Shown here: one piece after another, positions 33,316 through 41,987 of the stretch
Layout: each line of letters opens with the position of its first letter
How positions within the stretch are numbered: the stretch's first letter is position 1
Assembly: GCA_032622095.1 (NCBI GenBank)
Contig: CP136064.1
Span: 113,572,004 to 113,636,003, forward strand
From: Siphonodentalium dalli
Lineage: Eukaryota; Mollusca; Scaphopoda; Gadilida; Siphonodentaliidae
Length of the DNA stretch: 64,000 nucleotides
Direction: 5' to 3'
Translations under genes and position numbers: made by a program
The notes under the pieces: model-generated
Told to the model about the DNA's origin: nothing
What the model saw: the letters and a program-made list of their open reading frames with translations, nothing else
Database searches by the model: none

Positions 33316-33377
33316 CACTTTCATGACGGGAGCTGCTCTTTTTTGCAAAATTTCAGAAAGCTCCAGTCATGAAAGGG
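33316..33377. mobile_element. 62-bp TTAA-flanked mini-MITE
   Basis: CACTTTCATGACGGGAGCT and AGCTCCAGTCATGAAAGGG are inverted ends with TTAA on both sides (33312-33315, 33378-33381). The right TTAA is shared with the next element. It is essentially a bare pair of the ends used at 34382-34600 and 58003-58364. Confidence 0.85.
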
Positions 33378-33381
33378 TTAA

Positions 33382-33616
33382 CCCTTTGAGTGCCAGGTCC
33401 GATTTTTGTATTAACCCATATACCCTGTGCCAATGCATTCTCTTATATATGCGAGTCGACCATAGGTCGCCTCGCATATATAAGAGAATGCATTGGCTTA
33501 ACATTTTTTTTTTTTTTTTTTTTTTTTTTACAATTTTAATATATTTTATTATATTCTTTAACAGACTTATTGTGTAGGTTTAGGGCCGACAATATCGGCC
33601 CCTGGCACTCAAAGGG
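33382..33616. mobile_element. TTAA-flanked piggyBac-like MITE, CCCTTTGAGTGCCAGG ends
   Basis: Perfect inverted ends CCCTTTGAGTGCCAGG and CCTGGCACTCAAAGGG are flanked by TTAA (33378-33381, 33617-33620). It contains one ~69-bp palindromic cassette (33429-33497) and a long T run. An inner GGCCGACAATATCGGCCCC hairpin abuts the right end. Confidence 0.92.
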
Positions 33617-33995
33617 TTAACCCTTACAAAATAATAAATGTGAATTGAAGATATTAACACTTTCATGACGGGATGCATGCTAAATAATAAATGTGAAATT
33701 AACTGGTCTACTCATCTTAATTGAGGCAAAGTCACTTGGTTAAGCTAGAACTTGGCTGATGTATTTATTTCCAGAATGAATTGACCATATGCATGCTAAA
33801 TAATAAATGTGAATTGAAGATACCTGTCCGTAGGTTGGTCCAAGTTAGAGGGCAAGCAAAGGAACCCAATTGACACAATCTAGGTGGTTATAGATGGCCT
33901 ATCTCATCCTAACAAGTTTTATAATAGTTTCTGGGGGGTACAAAATAATAAATGTGAATTGAAGATACCTGTCCGTAAACGCTTCTATCAATTAA

Positions 33996-34377
33996 CCCTT
34001 TACCCAACAAACCGGCCAAAACCGGCCAAATAAAGCTTCAACAGCCTAAAATATCTTCGGTCTGTCTCAATAGAACCATACAAATATGGATATCATTGGA
34101 ACTGGCTCCTTGACCACATTGTGATAATTACAGTTATGCCCTGTGCCAATGCATTCTCTTATATATGCGAGTCGACCATAGGTCGCCTCGCATATATAAG
34201 AGAATGCATTGGCCTAACACTTAACACTTTTTACCATTTTTTCTTACATTCTTTAACAATTTTATAATTTTTAATGTGTTAAGCCAATGCATTCTCTTAT
34301 ATATGCGAGGCGACCTATGGTCGACTCGCATATATAAGAGAATGCATTGGCACAGGGCCCTTCTGTTGGGTAAAGGG
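33996..34377. mobile_element. TTAA-flanked piggyBac-like MITE, CCCTTTACCCAACA ends, copy 2
   Basis: The ends CCCTTTACCCAACA and TGTTGGGTAAAGGG are flanked by TTAA (33992-33995, 34378-34381). It is the same family as 21811-22268 in inverse orientation. Two palindromic cassettes (34145-34213, 34283-34351) face each other around an A/T-rich spacer. The right TTAA is shared with the next element. Confidence 0.92.
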
Positions 34378-34381
34378 TTAA

Positions 34382-34600
34382 CCCTTTCATGACTGAAGCT
34401 TCCTGAAATTTGCGAAAACCCTGCGCTAATGCATTATCTTATATATGCGAGTCTCCCATGTAAGAGTAGACGATGTCCTTACAATATTTACTTTGACCTT
34501 GTAAGCCAGTGCATTCTCTAAGGGAGACTCGCATATATAAGAGAATGCATTGGCACATGATCTTTAAAGCTGCACAACCACAGGTCCCATCATGAAAGGG
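34382..34600. mobile_element. TTAA-flanked piggyBac-like MITE, CCCTTTCATGAC ends
   Basis: The ends CCCTTTCATGACTGAAGCTT and ...CATCATGAAAGGG are flanked by TTAA (34378-34381, 34601-34604). A diverged, opened-up palindromic cassette spans 34423-34554 (TATATATGCGAGTCTCCCAT against GGGAGACTCGCATATATAAG). Confidence 0.9.
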
Positions 34601-35029
34601 TTAATATTGATTTTATTCTATTTTTTCTGGTATAATACGTACAACCTGTTGGGATAGCTTTAAGGGCTAGATTTAGAACAGACACTTTAGGTGAATCTCA
34701 ATATATAGACAAACTTCAGTCGTGCCTCATGTTTTTTTTTCACAGAAAAAGGCATTTATAGTCTTGAAATTAGACATTATAAAAATTATGTTGTTGTTGT
34801 AATTGTGGACCGGAAGAGATCTTGAAATAAATGTACCTGTTGGACCATCATTATTACAGCAAAATATGTGTATGCAAACTTGGATCAAATTGAGTTTTAG
34901 GCACGACACAGAATATTGTTGAGGCAAAGTCACTTGGTTAAGCTAGAACTTGGCTGATGTATTTATTTCCAGAATGAATTGACCGTATGCATGCTAACTA
35001 CAGGTGTCTACCATTCACTTCATTAGTGG

Positions 35030-35353
35030 AGCTGAAGGGGTCATTTTCGCCACAGTTTGGTGTGTTGGGAACCCAGCTTTACGAAAAGGTGTTTTGGGTA
35101 CCAGCCTGACTTTTGCTGTGTTTTCAGCACATAATTGACACCAAAATATTGCATTCAATGACATGGCGCATGGGTAGTCATCTTTAAAATCATTATTCCT
35201 GCCTCACATTTGCTTCTTATCGATGATCTAATCACAAGAAAGGTGATAAATTCTATAGCATAAAACCACAAAGATCATGCTGGGTACCCAAAACACCTTT
35301 TCGTAAAGCTGGTACCCAACACACCAAAATGTGGTGACAGTGACCCCTTCAGC
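35030..35353. mobile_element. Foldback element, ~75-bp arms, 8-9 bp target duplication
   Basis: The left arm starts AGCTGAAGGGGTCATTTTCG and the right arm ends CAGTGACCCCTTCAGC. The arms also share GGTGTGTTGGG / CCCAACACACC and CTTTACGAAAAGGTGTTTTG in inverse. ATTAGTGG stands directly outside both ends (35022-35029, 35354-35361), a likely 8-bp duplication of hAT or related type. No transposase. Confidence 0.88.
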
Positions 35354-35364
35354 ATTAGTGGGAG

Positions 35365-37050
35365 GGGGGGTATAATAAATATATAAAAACATGAACATAG
35401 TAGCACTTGCATGTTTAACCGTTTCTTTTAATACTACTTTATTACCTCTTCGCTGCTATGACGTCCGTACCTATTACAGACATAAAAGTGCATGTCGTGT
35501 AGTACGTATCGACCTACTTCAGCACAATATCAGAAGGCCATTATTCATTACTCGAACTCAGAGATTGGTGCATCGGAATAACTGTATCTCGAAGTTTCAA
35601 ACAGTGTATGATGTTCCACGATTCTGAACGACAATAGCCTTTCAACTGAGCCAGTTTTATGTAGAGGTGCCACGATTATTTATTTTGATAATCGATAATC
35701 GGTCGTCAATAATCGACTATAATCGATTAATCGTACCTAATAACATCAGTGGAAGTATTCCGTAATATGGCCTATTGGCTGGGTGCTGGTTAACTACACT
35801 GTCGCTGGTTGTTTGAGGCATCGGCCGATGTAATTTTTACATTAATAAAGTGCATCATAAACCACTGTTAATGACCAATGAACACAATGTATTGAATACC
35901 AGCACAGTTCTTGGCGATGTTATGGTTATAATATTTGTGAGTTCATTAGAACGAACGTAGCGATTAATTTCAGTGTTATGAATAGCCAAACATAAACAAT
36001 ATAAAAGTAGGAATGTACGACGGATGGCCGGCAGTTCCTAAACGAGAGGCCGATCACGATCGGCAGATGTTTAACCCATACCTTGGCGATAGCGAATGAT
36101 GGCGACAAGAACATGATTCTTACATTAGTAATGTGAACATATTTATATATATACACATATGATTCTCACCAAGAATCATAAAAAATTGTCAAAAGAATTA
36201 TAAAATTTTATGATATTTGTACTCACCTCAGGCTTTCTTTCTACAGCTACATCTTACATGTACATGACAGAATGACTACCAGTGTATATATAACTGGGTT
36301 GATGAAATAAAATACCATATCATGATGATTGTTGAGAAATCTGTGGTGGAAATTGGCTATATACAAATTATTTTTCAAATATGGATCAGAAGAATATCTC
36401 TCTTGACAAGATGAAATAGATTCAAAGAAACACGAAAAACTTTATCAAAATACTATCAATGACACAATAGTAAAAGTATTTTACATCTAAATAACATCCC
36501 CGCTTCAGATCATGGCGTTAATATCATTCTTAGGTTGCATAATATGATTGATTTTAGCACAGACAGGGAATACTGTAGTGTACCAGTATGACCAGAAAAA
36601 GATCACACACTATTAAAGTCATATAATTAAGAGAACAGAAAGACCCATGTAACCTCTATTGTTACTTCAAACTTGCCTAAGCCTAATGTCGGTATGGTCA
36701 CAAGTCTGAATCCAGATGGATCAGCTAATTTGGACTACAATTCTCATTCAAAGAGAAAACTTAAAACAATTTTCCTCCATATATGGGTATATTTGTAGTT
36801 GTCATGCCTCTCTAACAATTAAATGAAATATATTAATGAATCATACAGTAACCATTTGAATGGTATTCATTGATGTTTGGACAAACCGGCATTGTAATAT
36901 TTCATTTATGTACAGCTAGTCAGCAAAAAAGTTTGAAACATTGGTAATAGTTTATATTAAATAAGATTACTCTGAAGATAATACACTTCCAGTTTTAGAT
37001 TAGATTATAAATATACCTGGCCCAGTCAACAGATGTTGTGTTTTGTCACA
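35365..37050. other. No gene; probably includes the Helentron 3' flank
   Basis: A small frame at 35391-35627 and scattered stop-ridden matches at ~36400-36600 (DKMK.IQRNTKNFI, LINE-like) are too weak to call. Downstream of the Helentron stop (below 37051) I looked for the short terminal hairpin expected for such elements and did not find an unambiguous one. Confidence 0.4.
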
Positions 37051-40000
37051 TCATGATGTCGTAATTCTATCAGTTGTCACAGATATCCAAACTGCCTTGT
37101 GGTCACTGAAATAGGTTTCATATGTCCCAAAGTCAAATATGTCATTCTGAATATTTGTATAGATATGGTCAATGGTAGTTCTGTAGTCTGTTGTGTAAGT
37201 CGAAATTAGCTGTTTCAGGCTGTGCTCTTTAGACATCTTCTTGCTAACATTGTTTGCAGCGGACTCAATGCCAGTCAATTGATAGTTGAAATCTCCCATG
37301 ATAATGATATTATGATTTTGACAATTCTCAGTTAAATATTTGCTCAGAGTGGAGAAAAGTTCCTGATCAGAACAAGAAGGTGCCTTATACACAAACAAAA
37401 TTATAGTGTTTTTCAGTTTTTTTATTTTAATTCCCAACACCTCTGCGATATCAGAGTGAAGCACATTCCTTGGGTAACCATCTTCATATGCTAATCTAGA
37501 ATAAATTGCAGATCCATGATTTCTTTTCATTTTGCTGTCCATGCGATGCAGAGAATATGGCGGTATATTGACAGCAAGTTCGGGATCATTCTTCTCAAAT
37601 CTTGTTTCTGAGAAAACACAGATATCAGCTGATGTAAATCTTGGATCAGCCTTTACATCTTCCAGGTACTTGTGCAATGATCTGGCATTCAGATAGACTA
37701 TCCTGCAAGAATTTTGAGTTTGTACCACTCTGCTTATCGAAATGTTGTTTGTAGTTCGCAGTCGTTTCATTTCTATCTTGACTTCATCTGAAACTGCTAT
37801 CTTTGTGTGATTCAGATTTAGAATATGGAGTCCTTGCAAAGATTTTACCCTACTGAGAGCCACATAATGAATATGCTCCATTTTACGTCCACTCAGATCG
37901 ACAACAATACTATTCACAGTGTCTCCTTGAGATCTATGTACAGTTTTAGATGCAGCTAATCTCAGTGGAAACTGCTTACGAATGACTTGGTGTTGTGCAC
38001 TGCGCCCAACTCTGAACTGTCTAGAATCTGGAAAGATAGGTGTCCAGGTTGACTCCACGGTGTTGTCAAATAGATGTTGGTATTTTCTTCTTGTTTTTTT
38101 ACCTATATCTTTACTGTCAAATGCGATCCAAACAATTCCTTTCTTGTCAGTTAGCTGCACATGTTTAACAATCCCTGATGATCCATTTGATAACCCATCT
38201 TCCACATCGGTGTTAATACAAATCTCTGCTCTTGCATCAATAGCGAGTTTCAGAACTTTGCTGAGTTGCATTGTTTTCCTTGGATCATCTGATATTTTAT
38301 CGATAATATTCTTCTCAAGGTTGGTCCCAGTGACACCTACAACCGAATCAACAGCCTGGACTTCATATTTGATCTCCTTGCTTAACCGATATTTCTCTTC
38401 ATTGAATGCATTTACATTCTTGTTGGTTGTGAATAGATGGACAGCATCGTGTGGATAATCTGGATGTCTATCATTTATGGTCCTTCGTTTGAGAGCATGT
38501 ATGTCTTCCTGAGTCTGATTCCCTTCTCTCAATCTATTAAGCAACTCTGCAAATGTTTTATTCTCTCTTTGGCGCATGATTTCTGTGAGTTCGAACAGAC
38601 TAAAATGTTCAAACCAAAGATTGGTAGCAAGGGGTCCGTAGTCCAAATCAAGTGGCCGGAAAACCCATTGATCAAATACAGGTTTCAGTTGGAACATGTC
38701 ACCGACTGCTATAATACTAACTCCTCCAAAGTCTTTGCTATTTCCTTTTATTTCTCTCAGCCTCATGTTGATGAAGTTTAGCATCCTATTTCCGACCATA
38801 GATATTTCATCAGAAAATATTAATTTGATAGATCCATACTTACTGCGGAGTGTATTCAACCGATCACTATCCAAGGGTTTATATTTGAGCGACTGACTGA
38901 CAGGTATAGCGAAAGTACTGTGAAGTGTTCGACCATTAATATTGTGAGCAGCCTTACCAGTTGGAGCCACAAGCAGAACTTTTTTCAGATTGAAATCACC
39001 ACCTTCTTCACTGGTCATATAGTTTCTGATAGCATGACATAGCAGTGTCACAACAAAACTTTTTCCAACACCGGCTCCACCACTTAGGAAATAATAGAAT
39101 GGCTCATCAGATGTTTTGACTGTATAAAGGACATGGTAGAAGAATGAAAGTTGTTCTCTGTTCATCCTTCTCATGAGACTTCTAAATTCAGTTTCAGTCA
39201 ATACTGACTCAATGTCATCATCTTCAACTTGCACTTTAATTCCGACACCCAGATCTTCTGCTAAATCATATGTTATTTTTGGGTCTTCTGTCACAGCTAT
39301 CATTCCTTCATCTTCATCTATGTCATCTTGATGTTGAGCGGTAGGAGCAACAATGATGTCATTCATGTTCTCTCTGTTTTGTAAGTCAACCATAGCATCA
39401 TCGAGGGCATCTTGACAAGGTGCATAGAGTTTCATTTGTTCATCTATATCCCCTTTCAGTTGCAAATATCTGTCTTCATATGTATTACATCTATGTAATA
39501 GATCAGTATCTTCACATCTCCAGTTGGTGAACAGCATTAGTAGTTCTCTGTAGTGCTTCTCAGGATACATGTCTTTATTGAACCAGACACTTCGTATGAC
39601 TTTTCTGTGCACAGAATCAGTTGGTTTTTCATTTTGAGGCATTTCATCATCCGAGTTTTCTTCAGGGTCATCATTGACAGGAAAACCATCAGTATCAGTT
39701 TCTGCTGTATTTCGCTTCTTCCAGAAATTTCGTTTATCATAGATGGCCACCCAATCAGCTAATGTGACTTTTTCCAACTTTTTCGGTCTTTTTGCATATC
39801 TTGTTAACATGTTATTTGACTCCACCTCTTCTGAATCATCACTCATCTCATTTATCTCTTTCAGTGGTTTCAGTAACTTAGTTCTCTCATCGGGAGGAGC
39901 AGTGTTGATGAATACAACCTCTCTGGAAGCTTTCCTCATTGGTAATCCAAGTACAATATAAACTGCTTCTTGTGCTGATATCTCAACATTGTTCAAGAAT

Positions 40001-41970
40001 TTATTACCTATTTTCCTGACTTGTTCTCGGATAGTATTATTCCCTTCTCGGACTTCTTTGCATGCCTTGTACAACAGGTCACTGATACCTCTCTCTCCTT
40101 TAGATATATAAGACACAACATATGTGGCACATGAATACATATCTAAGATGAACTGACAATCCATATTAGCTCTAAAAGCAGACAAGCACAATTTGTTGTA
40201 GTTGTTTATACGGATCTCATTGGGCGTCCGTTTTAGAAATAAAGTACTTGAGGTGATTGATGATCTTATAGCCATAGTATATAGTTCCTCAGTGGTTCCT
40301 ATTTTCTCTAGAAATTCCTCATGAGAAATATCTTCTCCTAGCTTCATGTTGTTCAGGATATTCCTAATGCGTGTCCATTCTGCTTTGTGTTTCTTTGACT
40401 CATCATCTGAATTCAGTGGCTTTAAAATAACGGTCTTCCTCAAAGGTGGCTGAGGAAAATTAAAGCGACATTTTCCAGTTTTCTTTTTATGACATGTTCT
40501 TGAATGTCGGTGAACTTGTCGTGAAACAAGGTTAGCCAATGCAATGTCTTGAGGTTTCTCACATGAAATATATCTGTCAACAAATTCAACTATTTCTCTT
40601 TCAGTGTTTTCGCCATATACTGGTGCATCTTTCACCCAGAGCATCATGTGTATGTGTGGGCTTCCTCTAGCCTGGAACTCAACTCTATAAAACCAGTCTG
40701 ATATCTCACCAATTGGGTTGAGTGGTGTCAGAATAAATTTGTTTATCAAGCACTGTACATGGTAGTCAAAATGTCGAGCACATGTAACAGGATCGCTGGA
40801 GATTAGTCGACATTTTTCATCCCAGGACATATCCTCCAATTCCTGATCCGTATATTCTTTCTTATCAACTAATTTCCCGAGTATCCTTAGTAAATGTAAC
40901 CATTTTGTTTCAGCCGAGGAAAAACTACAAAATAGAGTGGCGGGCCCCAATTGTCTCAGCATAGCAAACAGATCTTTCTTTGCTTTCTCGAAGTATGGTG
41001 GAGATCCTCTCAAGCTTCTCAAGAAGGCATATCCTTCATCGAGATGTAGTAGCTTTTTAATGGCATCAGGTTTCTTTAAGTATCCTGCTGTCAACTTTTT
41101 ACCCCGGGTCTTATGCTTCCTTACTGCTAACATTGTTTTGCTAATTATAGCTTTGAAAAAGATATTATCTATACACCTGGCTGCTCTTCTGTCTCGTCGT
41201 CTCAATTCAGATTTGCAAGTTTCACTATAATGAACAGGTACATGTCTGTTTTTGTTTTTCTCTCTCGATGAACCAAAAAATATTTCTGGAAATGCTAATT
41301 CTTCACAATGTTCATCTTTGAAGACACTGATTGGTTTACTCCCTTCACCAGGGGCAAATGATGTTGCTTTGTTACGCTCATCATCATCTAAGAAGTCCGG
41401 GCCTGTCAGCAGAGTGTCAAGTACACCAGATTTTGGTTCTTCATTGTCGCTATCACAAGCTTCTTCAGTAATCAACACATTATTCACATCAGAACAATCA
41501 TCTTCTGTTGAAGTCTTATCAATGTTATCAATTCTTGTTTGCTTCTTCAGAAACAGTTGAGATGGAGTAGTAATTGAGTATCTGCAGGTTACATCCAATT
41601 TTGAGTTGAATTTCTCTACATCAAATAGAACCACCCTCTCAGGGAGAAGCACAGTGTGCACATTAATCGTTGTGTCCTGTTTCAGTTGTTTGGTTTGAAT
41701 TTCGACACCAGATAATGTTGGGAGATCATGTACAATTCGCATGTGGTCACCTATTTCTGTATCAGAAAATGTTTCATGGAAACAAACAAAGCAGAGGTAA
41801 CAAGTGGGAATAGAGCTATCTTGTGATTGCGTCATTTCCTGGTGTTTACTTTCTTTATGATTGGTTTTCATATGATCAGTGATATCAAAATAATTGAAGG
41901 ATGAATATACACATCCAGGAACCACGCACAGGAAGGCTTTTTCATGTAAATCACTAGAGCTTGCTTCCAT
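37051..41970 (-). CDS. Helentron Rep-helicase-endonuclease polyprotein
   Basis: Predicted enzyme of rolling-circle transposition: HUH nicking and strand transfer plus 5'-3' unwinding. The frame is open from GTG 41991; I take the first ATG (41970, MEASSSDLHEK, 1639 aa). Numbering from the GTG, there are two C2H2-like fingers (~22-45, ~64-88) and a Helitron-like N domain with the HUH motif GSPHIHMMLW (~445). CRFNFPQPP follows (~505), then a two-tyrosine site YVVSYISKGE (~623). A PIF1/RecD-like helicase has GGAGVGKS (~974), APTGKAA, SDEISM (~1062), GDMFQLKP, and the late HRSQGD and ALSRVKS motifs. The C-terminal endonuclease/exonuclease/phosphatase domain (~1430-1640) has LNAR, SETRF, GDFNY, IDHIY and SDHKAVW, so its catalytic residues are all visible. 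It overlaps ORF1 by four bases (GTGA) if the GTG is counted. How it is translated is not shown. Confidence 0.95.
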   Translation of the reverse strand: MEASSSDLHEKAFLCVVPGCVYSSFNYFDITDHMKTNHKESKHQEMTQSQDSSIPTCYLCFVCFHETFSDTEIGDHMRIVHDLPTLSGVEIQTKQLKQDTTINVHTVLLPERVVLFDVEKFNSKLDVTCRYSITTPSQLFLKKQTRIDNIDKTSTEDDCSDVNNVLITEEACDSDNEEPKSGVLDTLLTGPDFLDDDERNKATSFAPGEGSKPISVFKDEHCEELAFPEIFFGSSREKNKNRHVPVHYSETCKSELRRRDRRAARCIDNIFFKAIISKTMLAVRKHKTRGKKLTAGYLKKPDAIKKLLHLDEGYAFLRSLRGSPPYFEKAKKDLFAMLRQLGPATLFCSFSSAETKWLHLLRILGKLVDKKEYTDQELEDMSWDEKCRLISSDPVTCARHFDYHVQCLINKFILTPLNPIGEISDWFYRVEFQARGSPHIHMMLWVKDAPVYGENTEREIVEFVDRYISCEKPQDIALANLVSRQVHRHSRTCHKKKTGKCRFNFPQPPLRKTVILKPLNSDDESKKHKAEWTRIRNILNNMKLGEDISHEEFLEKIGTTEELYTMAIRSSITSSTLFLKRTPNEIRINNYNKLCLSAFRANMDCQFILDMYSCATYVVSYISKGERGISDLLYKACKEVREGNNTIREQVRKIGNKFLNNVEISAQEAVYIVLGLPMRKASREVVFINTAPPDERTKLLKPLKEINEMSDDSEEVESNNMLTRYAKRPKKLEKVTLADWVAIYDKRNFWKKRNTAETDTDGFPVNDDPEENSDDEMPQNEKPTDSVHRKVIRSVWFNKDMYPEKHYRELLMLFTNWRCEDTDLLHRCNTYEDRYLQLKGDIDEQMKLYAPCQDALDDAMVDLQNRENMNDIIVAPTAQHQDDIDEDEGMIAVTEDPKITYDLAEDLGVGIKVQVEDDDIESVLTETEFRSLMRRMNREQLSFFYHVLYTVKTSDEPFYYFLSGGAGVGKSFVVTLLCHAIRNYMTSEEGGDFNLKKVLLVAPTGKAAHNINGRTLHSTFAIPVSQSLKYKPLDSDRLNTLRSKYGSIKLIFSDEISMVGNRMLNFINMRLREIKGNSKDFGGVSIIAVGDMFQLKPVFDQWVFRPLDLDYGPLATNLWFEHFSLFELTEIMRQRENKTFAELLNRLREGNQTQEDIHALKRRTINDRHPDYPHDAVHLFTTNKNVNAFNEEKYRLSKEIKYEVQAVDSVVGVTGTNLEKNIIDKISDDPRKTMQLSKVLKLAIDARAEICINTDVEDGLSNGSSGIVKHVQLTDKKGIVWIAFDSKDIGKKTRRKYQHLFDNTVESTWTPIFPDSRQFRVGRSAQHQVIRKQFPLRLAASKTVHRSQGDTVNSIVVDLSGRKMEHIHYVALSRVKSLQGLHILNLNHTKIAVSDEVKIEMKRLRTTNNISISRVVQTQNSCRIVYLNARSLHKYLEDVKADPRFTSADICVFSETRFEKNDPELAVNIPPYSLHRMDSKMKRNHGSAIYSRLAYEDGYPRNVLHSDIAEVLGIKIKKLKNTIILFVYKAPSCSDQELFSTLSKYLTENCQNHNIIIMGDFNYQLTGIESAANNVSKKMSKEHSLKQLISTYTTDYRTTIDHIYTNIQNDIFDFGTYETYFSDHKAVWISVTTDRITTS

Positions 41971-41987
41971 CTCATAGAATTCACTGT

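Larger units (their letters stand above)
33627..34997. repeat. Interspersed direct duplications around the MITE train
   Basis: A ~79-bp block (TTGAGGCAAAGTCACTTGGT ... CATGCTAA) occurs at 33721-33799 and again at 34919-34997 with one or two differences. AAATAATAAATGTGAATTGA with GATACCTGTCCGTA occurs at ~33629, ~33802 and ~33942. The region has been duplicated recently relative to the other repeats. Confidence 0.85.

Noticed and set aside
33312-34604. Reading the TTAACCC words as telomeric repeats
   Set aside because: They are single TTAA+CCCTTT transposon ends, not tandem TTAGGG/CCCTAA arrays.
35391-35627. 78-codon frame with many Arg/Cys
   Set aside because: No family recognised and no splice context; expected by chance at this length.
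36360-36660. LINE-like peptide pieces (DKMK.IQRNTKNFI)
   Set aside because: Stops in every frame and too short a match to claim a LINE C-terminus.
37982-38458. 158-codon plus-strand frame
   Set aside because: Antisense shadow of the Helentron helicase region.
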